Below are positions 63,529 through 64,000 of a DNA stretch of 64,000 nucleotides, piece after piece (within the stretch, counting starts at the first letter, position 1; each line of letters begins with the position of its first letter). The position numbers and the translations under genes were made by a program. The stretch covers positions 1-64,000 of the forward strand of contig CAZQSF010000007.1 in NCBI GenBank assembly GCA_964595955.1. Direction: 5' to 3'. Under the pieces are notes generated by a model, which was given only the letters and a program-made list of their open reading frames with translations, ran no database searches and was not told where the DNA came from. The stretch is from JAJDFU01 sp964595955. GTDB lineage: Bacteria; Bacteroidota; Bacteroidia; Chitinophagales; Saprospiraceae.

Positions 63529-64000
63529 TCAACGGATTTTCAGGGTAATGAGGGTAACTACGGCCAGCAAAATCCCCACGATCCAAAAGCGGGTCACGAT
63601 CTTGGATTCGTGCATGCCCAGCTTTTGGTAGTGATGGTGCAGGGGCGACATGCGGAACACCCGCCTGCCTTCGCCGTATTTCCGTTTGGTGTACTTGAAG
63701 TAGCTCACCTGGATAATTACGGAAAGGCTTTCCATCAAAAAGATGCCGCACAGCAGCGGCAACAGCAATTCCTTGCGGAGCAAGATCGCCAGGGAAGCAA
63801 TGACGCCGCCGAGCGTCAGACTGCCGGTATCGCCCATGAATACCTGTGCCGGATAGGCATTGTACCACAGGAACCCCAGACACGCACCGGCCAGACAGCC
63901 CGCGAAAATGACCAGCTCCCCCGTATCCGGCAAATGCAGGATGTTGAGGTAATTGGCTGCTATGGCATTGCCCGACACGTAAGCCAGGATGCCCAGGGCC
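63529..64000 (-). CDS. mraY: Phospho-MurNAc-pentapeptide transferase (partial, cut by window edge)
   Basis: The C-terminal 156 codons of MraY, which transfers phospho-MurNAc-pentapeptide to undecaprenyl phosphate to form lipid I. The frame runs off the right edge, so the start lies outside the window. The conserved FMGDTGSLTLGG (catalytic Asp region) and SPLHHHYQKLG (the His motif) are both present, with about four membrane segments. The true reading continues upstream of the internal GTG near 63978. Its position before murD is the normal dcw order. Confidence 0.93.
   Translation of the reverse strand, partial: ALGILAYVSGNAIAANYLNILHLPDTGELVIFAGCLAGACLGFLWYNAYPAQVFMGDTGSLTLGGVIASLAILLRKELLLPLLCGIFLMESLSVIIQVSYFKYTKRKYGEGRRVFRMSPLHHHYQKLGMHESKIVTRFWIVGILLAVVTLITLKIR

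Overview
The window is a chromosomal piece of a Bacteroidota bacterium, most likely from the Saprospiria or a close relative (inference). The evidence is type IX secretion (T9SS) sorting tails on two secreted proteins, a long surface protein built of SprB-type repeats, a fused SecDF, the ftsX-DUF3098-uppP-truB gene order, an ECF sigma / FecR(DUF4974) / STN-TonB receptor / DUF4249 set, and several TAnnTTTG promoter elements with few Shine-Dalgarno sequences. Genes are packed tightly on both strands. I found no rRNA, tRNA, insertion sequence, prophage or CRISPR array.

Layout. 0-2.2 kb: a cluster of perfect palindromes, a translationally coupled rhodanese lipoprotein / membrane protein pair, a D-2-hydroxyacid dehydrogenase and a BON-LysM protein. 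2.5-13.6 kb: secDF, a PorE-like OmpA lipoprotein and, convergent with it, a roughly 1980-residue T9SS-secreted multi-domain surface protein. 13.7-23.1 kb: leuS, two unknown proteins, ftsX-DUF3098-uppP-truB, an alpha/beta hydrolase and gpsA. 23.1-28.5 kb: envelope glycan genes (GT4, YfhO-like, methyltransferase, GT2). 28.5-38.3 kb: a nonulosonic (pseudaminic) acid locus, pseB-pseC-cytidylyltransferase-pseG-sulfotransferase-wbqC-pseI, whose genes mostly overlap, with a divergent flippase and a convergent MptE/DUF115-like gene. Large inverted-repeat elements lie on both sides. 38.3-43.7 kb: a TapB-like protein, an M28 peptidase with a T9SS tail, a DUF547 protein, an RsmF-like rRNA methyltransferase and a Crp/Fnr regulator. 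44.1-49.7 kb: a complete cell-surface signalling set. 49.8-54.2 kb: a Na+/alanine symporter, then GNAT-PAP2-LptF/G. 54.4-64 kb: a small unknown gene, then the division and cell-wall (dcw) cluster read leftward as mraY-murD-ftsW-murG-murC-ftsQ-ftsA-ftsZ, with mraY cut by the window edge.

The common theme is the cell envelope: protein export (SecDF, T9SS parts and clients), peptidoglycan and division (dcw, FtsX, UppP), LPS transport (LptF/G-like) and surface glycan synthesis. The most unusual parts are the pseudaminic acid operon, which contains a sulfotransferase and a WbqC protein but no visible PseH acetyltransferase, and three intergenic complex palindromes at 52-124, 28614-28772 and 38130-38294.
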